A stretch of DNA of 36,366 nt, taken from positions 7,406,609 to 7,442,974 of the forward strand of contig RPFO01000213.1 in assembly GCA_009746045.1 (NCBI GenBank). Reading direction: 5' to 3'. Below the pieces are notes generated by a model, which did no database searches, had not been told where the DNA came from, and saw nothing but the letters and a program-made list of their open reading frames with translations. The DNA comes from Mesostigma viride. Taxonomy: Eukaryota; Streptophyta; Mesostigmatophyceae; Mesostigmatales; Mesostigmataceae. The position numbers were made by a program, and so were the translations under genes. Every line of letters starts with the position of its first letter. Within the stretch, counting starts at the first letter, position 1. This document shows, piece after piece, positions 11,896 through 20,561 of the stretch.

Positions 11896-12585
11896 ATCGG
11901 TTCAGAAAAGCGGGCAAGTCTGCCAGTAGCAAATCCAGCTACAATCTGATGCAACAAGGCGTGCGCCCTTCTTCTCTTGTTTGAGAGGGTCTTTCCGTTG
12001 CCGCAAATAGGAACGAAGACAAGTACGTGTCTGGGAACCACTTCTGGTGGCCATTTGGCCCCAGACGACCCGGCAGTTCTGTAGAGATGTTGCCATTCGG
12101 TGCAGTCAGGTAAAAGGGCAAGCAGGCAGTGTCGAATGGGCCAGGTTGAGGAGAGAACGAGGCGAGACAGCAAAAAGGTCCTGGGAACTTGATCCTGATC
12201 TATCACGATGATACTTGTATCTGTGCTTGTGAACTTCATCGTTGCGATCCTTGCATCGATGCTTGTGTGGGAGCACACTCATGTATGTGGATGAGTGGGT
12301 GCATGTGCTGTGGATGCTCTTGTTTTGATGCGTTCAGATCCTGTAGAGTCTCACGGTTGCAGCTCTGCTACAAAAAACTCTGCTATGCCTTTGGGAAAAA
12401 TGGCTGGCCGGCCCCTTGGACTGCTTCATGGAGGGTCACGCCAAGGGTCCATGCTCAGAGGGGGGTCTGTGCCATCAAGTGACCACACCATGGGAGCATA
12501 GGAAAACAAACTAACTAGGACTTTGCAGAGGTTAGAAAGAAGGTAGCAATACCTAATGCACATACAGATCCTGTGCTGAACGTAC

Positions 12586-12665
12586 AGGAACACGAGTGGC
12601 TCCCATCAAATACTTAGGCCTCCTAGTATATCTGGGAGCATCCATAACAAAGTGCAGCAAGCCAA
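12586..12665 (+). pseudogene. Possible LINE reverse transcriptase relic
   Basis: The plus strand reads RVAPIKYLGLLVYLGASITK before stops. An IKYLG..LG segment of this kind lies near the end of the reverse transcriptase domain of many non-LTR retrotransposons. The surroundings are full of stops and no catalytic motif is seen, so only a short decayed fragment can be claimed. Confidence 0.35.
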
Positions 12666-14189
12666 AGTGATGACCGACACCCTGTCACGGACAATGCTTA
12701 CTGCCTGAGGTAAGTAGCTCAGAATGGCCGAAAGAAAACATGCATAAGCGCATGCGAGCTGTCTTCCGAGAAGGACATAATGATAGATCTCAGCTCAGGT
12801 GGAGGAGCCATTGTTTTGATGAACTGGATTGACGGAAACTGAATCGAACGAATTACAGGTGGTGAGAAGACCATACCGGTTTATTACCGGAACATAAGAT
12901 ACACAGGGCCACACCAAGTTTGGCGTAGATAATCCTATTCACGTATATAAAAGACAATTGTCGGGACTACCGCAGCGGAGGATATCGTGGGCAGCGCATG
13001 TACTCCCTGGGCAAGATAAGCTCATCATAAGTACACTGATGACAACCAAATACGACGGCCAGGATTTCATGCCATACAACGCACCTTAACCCACTGCCGG
13101 CGGGTAAGAGCGTCAAGCAAAATTACTGCCTCCCCTCCCCGGCAGTCGATTTTGTCGGTAACCGACCGGGCCCCGGTATGAGGAGGAACCTCGCCGCCAT
13201 AGAAAGCCCTGGCGACCAGCCTAACCAACCTGGATGCAAAGAAGGTTCAGGTGAGGACAAAAGCTTCGATTAGATTAAGAAACTATTGCATCACAGCGTG
13301 CAATTGGGAATAACAAATGCTCCAATTCAATTACGTACTTTCTGTAAGGGTCGCTACTCATGCTGCAGAAACGAAGAACGATTACAGCAGACCTAGAGTG
13401 TTACTCTAGGGAGCTCGACCAAGTCACCCATAATTTTTGTTCCCAAACCGCTGTTTTAACAAAGCGTTCACGTCGTTGATGGAGTAGAATAGGAATCCTA
13501 GCGCAGTGCCATGGATTCTGCTTGAAGCATTGTTTAGTGTAGGCATAACCCTCGACGACTCGACCTATAACGCAGGTAAAACGCACGTGCGTAAATTCGC
13601 CATTTGTCTGTAACAGGTGGCAGCAAAGCCGGGCTTACAAACTTGCGGGTGTGGGGCTGTGGGCAGTGGGCGCCGCGCGAGCCTTGTTTTGCTGGCGTGC
13701 GCCCGCCGCCCGGTCGCTTCACAACAGCTGTCCCTTCGCCGTTTGGCCCTGGCGGGAAAAGACGATTCGCGCGCCCAGCTTTACTTGGGACAAGGCATGC
13801 ACACCGCACAGGCCAGTGACGCTGCCAGTGAACCCACAGGAAAATACACCGCCCGAATTGTTAGTTTTACCAGGGTTTTACTAAATAATTATGAGGCTGG
13901 GCGTCGACCACCTGCAATTAATTCAAAGTAATTAATTAACGTAACAGCGACTATCTGCAAACGTTAAAACAAAAGATAATTTGCACATTTAATTGATTCC
14001 CGAGGGAAGTAGTTCCTGGCTGTGGTTTTTCTAGCTTACCAAACAAACAAAGAAAGTGTAAATACATATCCTTTGACTGCCAAAAGCGCTTCTTTCGCGG
14101 TAAAAAACAAAGAAATATGAAATCTTTGGCTGACAAATATGCTTTTACTGGCGGTCGGGTCGGGTAACAGCAGTGCAGCCGGCTGGGTT

Positions 14190-14290
14190 AATTAATTAAT
14201 TAAAAGCCGTATGCCCCTTCTCCGGGGTATGTGTTACATACACTCCCAACGGAATTATGTTCCTAATTGATTAATTAATTAATTAAGCTA
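14190..14290. repeat. Two TTAA-repeat tails around a small hairpin
   Basis: GTTAATTAATTAATTAAAAG at about 14188-14207 and GATTAATTAATTAATTAAGC at about 14268-14287 bracket CCCCTTCTCCGGGG. The tails match those after the LINE hairpins and probably mark 3' ends of further, very short element copies. Confidence 0.4.
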
Positions 14291-14639
14291 TCTACAAGCT
14301 ATCTACAAAACAGCCCTATAACTATGGTGCCCGCGACCCTAGGGGTCTTGTCTAGCATGTCTGGCCCACGTGCGCAAACCGACGCGCGGCGGCTTCCCCA
14401 CTGCAGGGGGGTTGTTGTCCTCTATGACCTGGGCCCACTTGGTTATACACCGGCTGGGTCATACAAAACAAACAAAGAATTATTATTGTGCAGCCAGCTC
14501 AACGGTTGTTCGATAACCAACCAAACAAATTATAATTATATATATAATTGGACGGGCATCTAGTAGCACATGCAACCAAAAAACGCTATGGTCTGATTCC
14601 AAAGGGCCTTTTGGCTGAACCGAATTAAAATGAACAATG

Positions 14640-15735
14640 CGGGCGGTGTACATTGCATGCCTTGAAACGGAAAGGCAAAGGGATCGAGTGAAAGACTTCG
14701 GCAGATGTGCAAAGCAACAGTGTCCGTCGCTCTCCTATGCCGACCTAATAATGCGGTCAGCGACCACCTCGACCTCCGACGCCATCCGTTGCCACGAAAC
14801 TGAGCAAGGAGCTGGAAGCCCACCTCCAGGCGGAAAAACGGGAGGCCACCGATCGCGCCCGCCGCGAGAGCCGAGTGGTGCTGCATCGTTTCCCCCAGGA
14901 GCCAGGGGAGACGTCAACCTCTCTTGCTGACGAGCTCAAGAACAAGCTTCTTAGGTACCCTCATGGGCCTCATGGCAGGGGAAGTAGAACTGCGAGGGTG
15001 CCACCGCCTTCCCCACTCACGGGACAAGGCGGCTCCCCCACCAGTCCTGATCACCTTCCACTCCTTGGAGGATAAGCGGCTGATCCTCTCTCGTCGGAAG
15101 AGGTTGCACGACTTCACCTGGACGCTGTACAACGACCTGACCCCCGCTCAGCAGCAGCAGCTACGCGACCTGTGGCCGGAATACCTCCGCCAAATGCAGG
15201 ATCCCCAGAAGCCCAAGGTCTACTGGAGGCCGGGGCGGGGACCTGATGATCAACCACAAGATGTGGACGCCCCCCGCAGGCTAGATTAGCCCTTGTAACC
15301 GTTGGCGGGCCGTAGTCATTGTCGCCATTGTAACCACCGCTGCCAAGAATGTAGCAACCATGTATGCCTAGCCTCCATACCTGGACACCTGCTGGCACGT
15401 GCAACGCTAATGCACGGTAGACAACCAGCTATACCCTTTGACAGCCTAGCAACAACACAGCCAGTCATGCTACGTCCATCTCCAGTCGCCCAGCTTGCTT
15501 GCCCACGCTCTCCTTGTCATGCTATGCCCATGCGGATTTTATTGCACCCACAGAATTTGCCGGATGGTTTAATCGTATCCGATGGCTGTTGTGGCATGCC
15601 TCTGGCATGAAGGGAAAGGGGGGGCCTCTTCCCTTTGTCCTGCTGTGCATATACAGGGATTAAAAGCACTCCGGTGCTCCGTGACTCCCCAACGGGAGCA
15701 CGTGTTTTAAATAATCATATAATTAATTCATTAGG
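14640..15735 (+). mobile_element. LINE-type retrotransposon 3' fragment, copy 2
   Basis: Diverged homologue of the element at 350-1425 in the same orientation: ORF1-like region, TTGCCGGATGGTTTAATCG-type tail, the words GGCATGCCTCTGGCATGAAG, GGGATTAAAAGCACT, then the terminal hairpin (GTGCTCC ... GGAGCACG, 15672-15702) and a decayed AT tail. It ends about 480 bases before the palindrome begins. Confidence 0.7.
14720..15287 (+). pseudogene. LINE ORF1-like protein fragment (copy 2), frameshifted
   Basis: Compared with copy 1, LSYADL and DAIR are followed by a loss of frame near 14785-14830 (the KLQELE region is out of frame), recovering at HRFPQEPGETSTSLADELK. The 3' exon equivalent reads DKAAPPPVLITFHSLEDKR, LYNDLTPAQQQQLRDLWP and YWRPGRGPDDQ. 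The splice acceptor seen in copy 1 (CACAG) is CACGG here, so splicing would fail. The copy is dead. Confidence 0.6.
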
Positions 15736-15745
15736 CGAGCATTGA

Positions 15746-15829
15746 TCAGAACATGTTCTTGGTGCTCTGCATATCTAGCATCATCTTCTCTGCCGAGTTC
15801 TCCCAGTCGCCGAATGCACTCCGGCTGAC
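15746..15829 (-). CDS. Possible terminal exon of an unidentified host gene
   Basis: After a plausible CACTACAG acceptor the minus strand reads VSRSAFGDWENSAEKMMLDM and QSTKNMF, then a TGA at 15746-15748. The amphipathic, acidic/lysine-rich pattern looks like the end of a coiled-coil protein, and the composition is unlike the surrounding junk. I do not recognise the family. Any upstream exons would lie to the right, where the palindromic element starts only about 380 bases away. Alternatively it is a chance frame. Confidence 0.25.
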   Translation of the reverse strand, partial: VSRSAFGDWENSAEKMMLDMQSTKNMF

Positions 15830-16210
15830 CTGTAGTGCGGCCATATACGAGCAAGAAAGTATTCATGTCTTAGTTAGTAATGTGTGTGATCACGGGTATA
15901 TCCTAGATAGTAAAATGATACAGCCAGCCAGGATCCACACCAAAAGCATATCCCGTCAAGTCTGCCTCTATACCATCTGCGTTATTGACCCATTAAGGTG
16001 GATGGAAATGGGTGAAAGCATGTAATCGAGAAAATCAGGGTGTTGCAGTGATCAATGTTGTCATGCCTGTCACAGCCAGCTTAGAAATAATGCGGCCGTC
16101 AACAGAGGGCTGACGAGGGCCCACCATCAACAATGTACGGAACGGCAGGGAACACCCAACTTTTTTGCTGTTGACCCCAAAGAAAGGAAACCCACGTTAC
16201 CAGCTTTTGA
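15830..16210. other. Host-side flank of the palindrome, no gene seen
   Basis: Mixed, moderately AT-rich sequence. It has no counterpart beyond the right arm: identity between the two arms stops abruptly at 16211 and 34660. No target-site duplication can be defined because the right arm is not followed by similar sequence. Confidence 0.5.
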
Positions 16211-16355
16211 CAAAATTTTTGCAGAGTGACCCCGTTTTCCTGGGGAATGGCCAGGCCAGGCCAGGCAGTACTTAATAATAATATAGATTACCCTAATTCC
16301 TAATGGACCTATGGAGAACTCATTGCAAAACACAAGTCATGGGAAGCATCATGCC

Positions 16356-16361
16356 TTTATT
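16356..16361 (-). terminator. Poly(A) signal of gene A, left
   Basis: AATAAA on the minus strand within GATTAATAAAGGC, 57 bases after the stop. Confidence 0.6.
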
Positions 16362-16418
16362 AATCATATGGTAACTCATATGGCTATCAATTAGCCACTT
16401 ATGTCACCAGGCAGGTAT

Positions 16419-16967
16419 CTAGTCCATCCAGCCAGCAAACATTGCATTGAAATCCAGGGGGGTGCTGGGGTTAAACAACATCCCCTGCATCGTCCCGTGG
16501 CCAATTATGGGAGGAGGGAAAACGGCCTCCATCACCCCGTGCAGGCGCAGGTGCATTGACCACAGCTCCATCATTTCCTCTCGCGTCACGGGAACGTGCC
16601 CCCCTGCTGGCAGGTTGCGGGTAGACGAAAACGTGGCAGCCATCGCCTTGACCGCATCGTCGCAGCCCGTGTTCAGAGTGGTCACCTCGACGAGCTCCTG
16701 TTCGCCGCTGTCCCACGTTATGTGAAACAGCAAGACGCGTCCACCATCCTCCGTCACGGGGCCGAGGCACGCGTCGTGGATCGCGCGAACGGGGGATTCG
16801 TTGTCGACATCGCTCAGACGCTGTTCGAATTCGCCATGCTCGCGACAGACGCGCCTCAGCGACGTCCTGGCATCGCGCAGTCGATTGGCGAGCTGGCTGC
16901 ACGCGACGTGCAAGCTTTCAACCATCGCCATCGCCTCGGCCCCTGCGTTGGTGGGCCTGGGATTCAT
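16419..16967 (-). CDS. Gene A, unknown protein (left arm, intact)
   Basis: 182 residues. The start is the ATG at 16965-16967; the frame is open further upstream but without an ATG. A TTTATATT box lies about 85-90 bases upstream (17052-17059). The N-terminal half is predicted helical (residues about 10-60, ESLHVACSQLANRLRDARTS), followed by a compact region with VLLFHITWDSGEQELVEVTT and a C-terminal part MELWSMHLRLHGVMEAVFPP. No signal peptide, membrane segment or known motif is visible, and I do not recognise the family. It is the outermost gene of the arm and points outward. An AATAAA lies 57 bases after the stop. Confidence 0.7.
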   Translation of the reverse strand: MNPRPTNAGAEAMAMVESLHVACSQLANRLRDARTSLRRVCREHGEFEQRLSDVDNESPVRAIHDACLGPVTEDGGRVLLFHITWDSGEQELVEVTTLNTGCDDAVKAMAATFSSTRNLPAGGHVPVTREEMMELWSMHLRLHGVMEAVFPPPIIGHGTMQGMLFNPSTPLDFNAMFAGWMD

Positions 16968-17051
16968 GGCGTCGTTGTCGGATATTGCGTGAGTTTCGTC
17001 GACGAAAATGGAAAGGGGAGACGATGGCAATGCGTGGGAAGACGTCGACGC

Positions 17052-17059
17052 AATATAAA
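17052..17059 (-). promoter_or_regulatory. TATA-like box of gene A, left
   Basis: TTTATATT on the minus strand, about 85 bases upstream of the gene A ATG; mirrored at 33813-33820. Confidence 0.5.
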
Positions 17060-17593
17060 CGCGTTCCAGACGCTGGCGTTACGTCCTAACCGTCTCCTGT
17101 CCGCCGGCATGGACGCGATGACCTGGAAATGCATCGGTTGACAGACAGCAATGCCGAACTGTGCTCGCTTTTTAGACCTCAAAATTTAGTATCTACGCGT
17201 TTAGGGCGATGCCCCGGATCGCATGCGTCTATAAATCGTTAAATATCCTTAAATATCCGATTCGTGTGCCCCTTCTTCGTGCCAGGCGACCATCGCTTTC
17301 GTTAGACATCCATTTGCTGCACTGGCGAGCTTCGCGCATCTCGTCTATTGTGCCGTCGCCACATGGCACGAAATGTACTATACGTGCGTCCTGGTACAGT
17401 GATATCGCCTGTCGTCGCGCACCTTTTTGTCTCTAGGCCTTTTCGAGTCGAAATCGCCCAAGTCCTTGGCCTCGGCGGGCAGTCTGAGGGCCTAGGGCGC
17501 GTGCGACGCGTCGTGGGGCGTCGATACTACATGCGTGGTACGGCGGGCACGGGAACTACGCGTACCACGTCGTACCGTCCACCAACGTGACCA

Positions 17594-17790
17594 GCCTGCG
17601 CGGGGCGCGGGGAATTAACGGGGCGTACATGGAATTTTACTTCAGACGATACGGATCTACTTCAAAGTACGGTGTACTACGCCGTACCGCCCAGCAACGC
17701 GTCAGATCTGCGCGGGGCGCGGGGAATCAACTTGACGTACAGGGAACTTTACTTCAGACGATACGGATTTACTTCAAAGTACTCCAAACT
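17594..17790. repeat. 112-bp direct repeat, two copies (left)
   Basis: CTGCGCGGGGCGCGGGGAAT starts at 17596 and again at 17708, each followed by a shared word ending TACTTCAGACGATACGGAT. Stop codons and lack of conserved protein make it non-coding. Mirrored at about 33082-33278. Confidence 0.85.
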
Positions 17791-17794
17791 AGCC

Positions 17795-17975
17795 GACGTA
17801 CGTTTGAAGTACGGAAACCCACGTTGTACTAGTTTGTACTATTCAACTAACCAGTGACGTAAGTTTTAAGTACGGAAACCCACGTTGTACTAGTTTGTAC
17901 TACCCAATTGGCCAGTGACGTAAGTTTGAAGTACGGAAACCCATGTTGTACTAGTTTGTACTACGCCATACGTGT
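17795..17975. repeat. 61-bp tandem repeat, three copies (left)
   Basis: Units start GACGTAAGTTTGAAGTACGG (17795, 17856, 17917) and contain AACCCACGTTGTACTAGTTT. The inner word GTACTAGTTTGTAC is nearly palindromic. Mirrored at about 32897-33077. Confidence 0.9.
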
Positions 17976-17998
17976 CCCAGCCATCGCGCGAGACGTCT

Positions 17999-18205
17999 GC
18001 CACGTGTCAGTCATCGACGGTGCCACGTGTCCGTCATCGACGGTGCCGCGTGTCAGTCATCGACGGTGCCGCGTGTCAGTCATCGACGATGCCACGTGTC
18101 GGTCATCGACGGTGCCACGTGTCGGTCATCGACGGTGCCACGTGTCGGTCATCGACGGTGCCACGTGTCGGTCATCGACGGTGCCACGTGTCAGTCGTCG
18201 CGTGA
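17999..18205. repeat. 23-bp G-box iterons (left)
   Basis: About nine units of GTGCCACGTGTCGGTCATCG + ACG. Most carry the palindrome CACGTG (G-box, target of plant bZIP and bHLH factors), with variants CGCGTG in two units. The array sits between gene B's 3' end and the 61-bp repeats. Spacer-free units rule out a CRISPR array. Enhancer or replication-iteron roles are possible but unproven. Confidence 0.9.
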
Positions 18206-18241
18206 CGGCGCGGGTCATCGCCGGGTCCGAGGACGTATGTA

Positions 18242-18259
18242 GGACTTAGCCGATTTCGG
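18242..18259 (+). promoter_or_regulatory. Intergenic motif GGACTTAGCCGATTTCGG
   Basis: An exact copy here and at 19557-19574; shorter or varied copies at 19991-20000 (inverted), 20407-20426, 22056-22072 and 22071-22090. Each gene-to-gene interval among A-D has at least one. Function unknown. Confidence 0.5.
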
Positions 18260-18339
18260 TCGCGAGGCCGCGAATCCTACATACCCAGTGCATGATGGGC
18301 GCGCGTGGGATGACTCGTTGAGCAAGACAAGAGAGGGCT

Positions 18340-18345
18340 TTTATT
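18340..18345 (-). terminator. Poly(A) signal of gene B, left
   Basis: AATAAA within TATTAATAAAAGC, 80 bases after the stop. Confidence 0.6.
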
Positions 18346-18425
18346 AATAAATAGATAGTGCATTACATGACGAGGCTCTCGTTTCGAGCCTCCAATAGGA
18401 GGAGTTATCCACCCCTAAGTTTCCA

Positions 18426-19138
18426 CTAAAAATCCGACAGGTCATCGCCCTCGGACTCATCCAGGTCCCCGTCGGACTCGCGGTTCCAGCGTGGGTTCCA
18501 CTCGTCGTCCTCGTCGAACGGGTCAAAATTCTCGTTGAACATGTCATCAATAACGTCCCCCTCGGAGCGTTCGCGGACGAGTCTGCACTTCTTGTCACAG
18601 GCCGCGGAGGGGTGGCCGAAGTCCCTGAGGACCTGCTCGCCGGCCTCTTCGGCGATCTGGTAATCGCAGACGCGCGCGTAGTCTTGGCGCCATTCGAAAA
18701 ACCCATCATGTTCGCGGCAGCGACGGCAGAGGATGTCGCATTCCTCGCCCCCGTGGAAATGCCGCTTCACCATCATGAGCGCCACGCGCGTCGTCCTGCG
18801 CCCGCACCGTCGGCAATGGGCGTGGGGCTTCTTGAACAGCTTGCGAGGCCGGATCGGGTCGCGACGGGCCGCGGCGGCCTGCTTGTGGGTCAGGTAAGAA
18901 TCGTCTCCCTCGCGCGGCTTTCGGGGCGCCCCGGGCGCCTGGGGAACCGTGTCGGCCTGCGGGGGGCGCGGACAGCACGCGAGGGAAGAATGCACGATCG
19001 AGGTCAGCGAGAGAAACAGGACAAGCGGACACGCGAACAGACTCGGGGAAGAATGGCGGACAGAGAGAGAGTCCTCGCGCACTCGATTCTTACCTGGACA
19101 ACCGCGCCGGACACCGGGGAGGAATTGGGAGTGGCCAT
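18426..19138 (-). CDS. Gene B, zinc-binding protein with acidic tail (left arm)
   Basis: Two exons: 19094-19138 (15 codons, starts MATPNSSPVSG) and 18426-18956, with a 137-base GTAAGA...CGCAG intron that contains a CTGAC branch-like word. The product is 191 residues. Residues about 60-100 carry HCRRCGRRT and, after a spacer, CDILCRRC: two CxxC pairs that should bind one zinc ion, as in zinc ribbons. A later CDKKC is near residue 142. The last 45 residues are strongly acidic (FDPFDEDDEW, DLDESEGDDLSDF). Such a layout suits a nucleic-acid or transcription-complex binding protein, but that is inference. Promoter elements are shared with gene C. AATAAA follows 81 bases after the stop. Confidence 0.75.
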
Positions 19139-19207
19139 TCGGGGAAGATTTCGGGAGATGGGGAGAGGGCTTTCGAGGCAGTGTCTCGAGTGAGAGCTCG
19201 TTGCGTG

Positions 19208-19242
19208 GGATGCCCGGACAGAGCGGGTGTCCCGCTTATGTA
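19208..19242 (-). promoter_or_regulatory. Core promoter of gene B, left
   Basis: Reading on the minus strand, CTACATAAGCGGG (around 19236-19242) is followed by CTGTCCGGGCATCC (19208-19221). The same pair at the same spacing precedes gene C, which argues for a shared start-site architecture. An inverted CCAAT box with GGTGGATACTCC lies about 120 bases further upstream (about 19350-19367). Confidence 0.6.
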
Positions 19243-19435
19243 GTGGCGACGGGTTCCCACGGACGGCCAGGATGATCCTCCGATCCACGGTGTGCCAATC
19301 ACTCTGCCTGCGCCGCGCCAACCGATCCGATCGGACGCTCGCTCGTATCCTATTGGTGGATACTCCAAGCGCCGCGCCAGAGACGGGTGTACCCTCTGTT
19401 CCACCTCCCCTTTCCGCCCTCTTAACCCCTATTAT

Positions 19436-20121
19436 TGACCCCCGAAAACCCCCTTCCCGACCCCTAAAAAAGCCCTGTTCCAGTGTTCCGGCCCACCCCC
19501 CCTGGGCCGGTATCATTTGAAAAAAAAAAAATTCTGGCCAGGAAAATGGCGTTTTCGGACTTAGCCGATTTCGGCCTCTCCCTCTCTCCCTCTCTCCTTC
19601 TCTCTCTCTCCTTTCTCTCTCCTCTCCCTATCTCTTCTCCTCTCCCTTCCCGTCCCTATATATCCAGGGTATAGGGGGTCTATATATTTTCCTATTATCT
19701 ACTTTTTAGAAGAATACCGGCACGCCCCCTCCGGGAATAGGAACGGTATATATAGGCGGCTATTCGTCCTATTTAACCGTGGGCGTGAATAGGACACCGT
19801 CTCATATATCCTATTTCCGGGAGGGTGGTTCCGGTATCATTCTAAAAAGTAGATAATAGGAAAATAAATAGATAGACCCTATTCCATGGATATATAGGGA
19901 GGAAGGAGAGGAGAAAGGGAGAGAGGGAAGGAAGGGATGGAGAGAGAGGAAGGAAGGAAGGGAGAGAAAGGGGAAGAGGAGGCTGAAAACGGCTAAGTCC
20001 AAAACGAAGGATTTCGGTCCCAGGAAAATTTTTTTTCAGAATGATACCGGCCCAGGGGGGGTGGGCCGGAACACCGGAACAGGCCTTTTTCGGGGGTCGG
20101 GAAGGGGGTTTTCGGGGGTCA
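19436..20121. repeat. Nested 690-bp palindrome (left)
   Basis: Between genes B and C. GACCCCCGAAAACCCCCTTC (from 19437) mirrors GAAGGGGGTTTTCGGGGGTC (ending 20120). CGGCCCA...GGGCCGGTATCAT mirrors ATGATACCGGCCCA. CCTATTATCTACTTTTTAGA (19691-19710) mirrors TCTAAAAAGTAGATAATAGG (19841-19860). A pyrimidine tract (19575-19655) mirrors a purine tract (19890-19985). At the centre GTCCTATT (19767-19774) and AATAGGAC (19789-19796) are 14 bases apart. Similarity fades but continues outward into promoter-like sequence on both sides. Arms are diverged, so it is older than the 18-kb palindrome. No transposase is inside. Confidence 0.9.
19557..19574 (+). promoter_or_regulatory. Intergenic motif GGACTTAGCCGATTTCGG, second exact copy
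   Basis: Lies inside the left half of the nested palindrome; the right half has the inverted partner GGCTAAGTCC at 19991-20000. Confidence 0.5.
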
Positions 20122-20502
20122 AAAAAAGGGGTGAATAGGGCAAAAAGAGGGGTGGAACGGGCTGCGCCTCCCTTTCGGGCCGAATCGGCGCAGCGCTCCG
20201 AGTATCCTCCAATCGGATCGCTCCGTTCGGCGGGAGATCCACGGGGCGGATGTGAACCGCACCTCTCTTCTGGCGCCGTACTCCTAGTATCCACCAATGA
20301 AAGGCGCGCGTACTACCGAGTGACCGAGACGGACTTGATTGGTGACAGATGTAAGCATAAGATACGCGGCGTCAACGCACGCGGACGCGCCCGGATAGCG
20401 GGCTTGGGACTTGGCCGAATTCGCGGGTCCGCGGTCCTAGCTATGCGCATCTAGCTACCGTGGGAACATGATGGGACTCATTGAATAGGGTTCATACACT
20501 CT

Positions 20503-20508
20503 TTTATT
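20503..20508 (-). terminator. Poly(A) signal of gene C, left
   Basis: AATAAA within TATGAATAAAAGAG, 53 bases after the stop. Confidence 0.6.
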
Positions 20509-20561
20509 CATAAATAGGCGGGGTTAAAGCACGTATCTCCTATCTACCCTGGCTATCTACC

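Larger units (their letters stand above)
11896..14639. other. Non-coding or relic sequence; expected site of the TFIIE-alpha 5' exon
   Basis: I searched the minus strand for the missing N-terminal winged-helix segment and found no convincing match. The stretch contains a LINE reverse transcriptase relic near 12586-12665, TTAA-type tails at 13918-13940, 14190-14203 and 14264-14285, and a GC-richer piece at 13600-13850 of unknown nature. Confidence 0.4.

Noticed and set aside
17190-17215. GTTTAGGG as a telomere repeat
   Set aside because: Single occurrence, not a tandem array.
17908-18249. Frame with repeated RSSTVPRVGHRRCHVSVIDG segments; also considered as a CRISPR array
   Set aside because: The 23-bp unit repeats without unique spacers, and 23 is not a multiple of three, so the 23-residue protein repeat is a by-product. 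Eukaryotic context.
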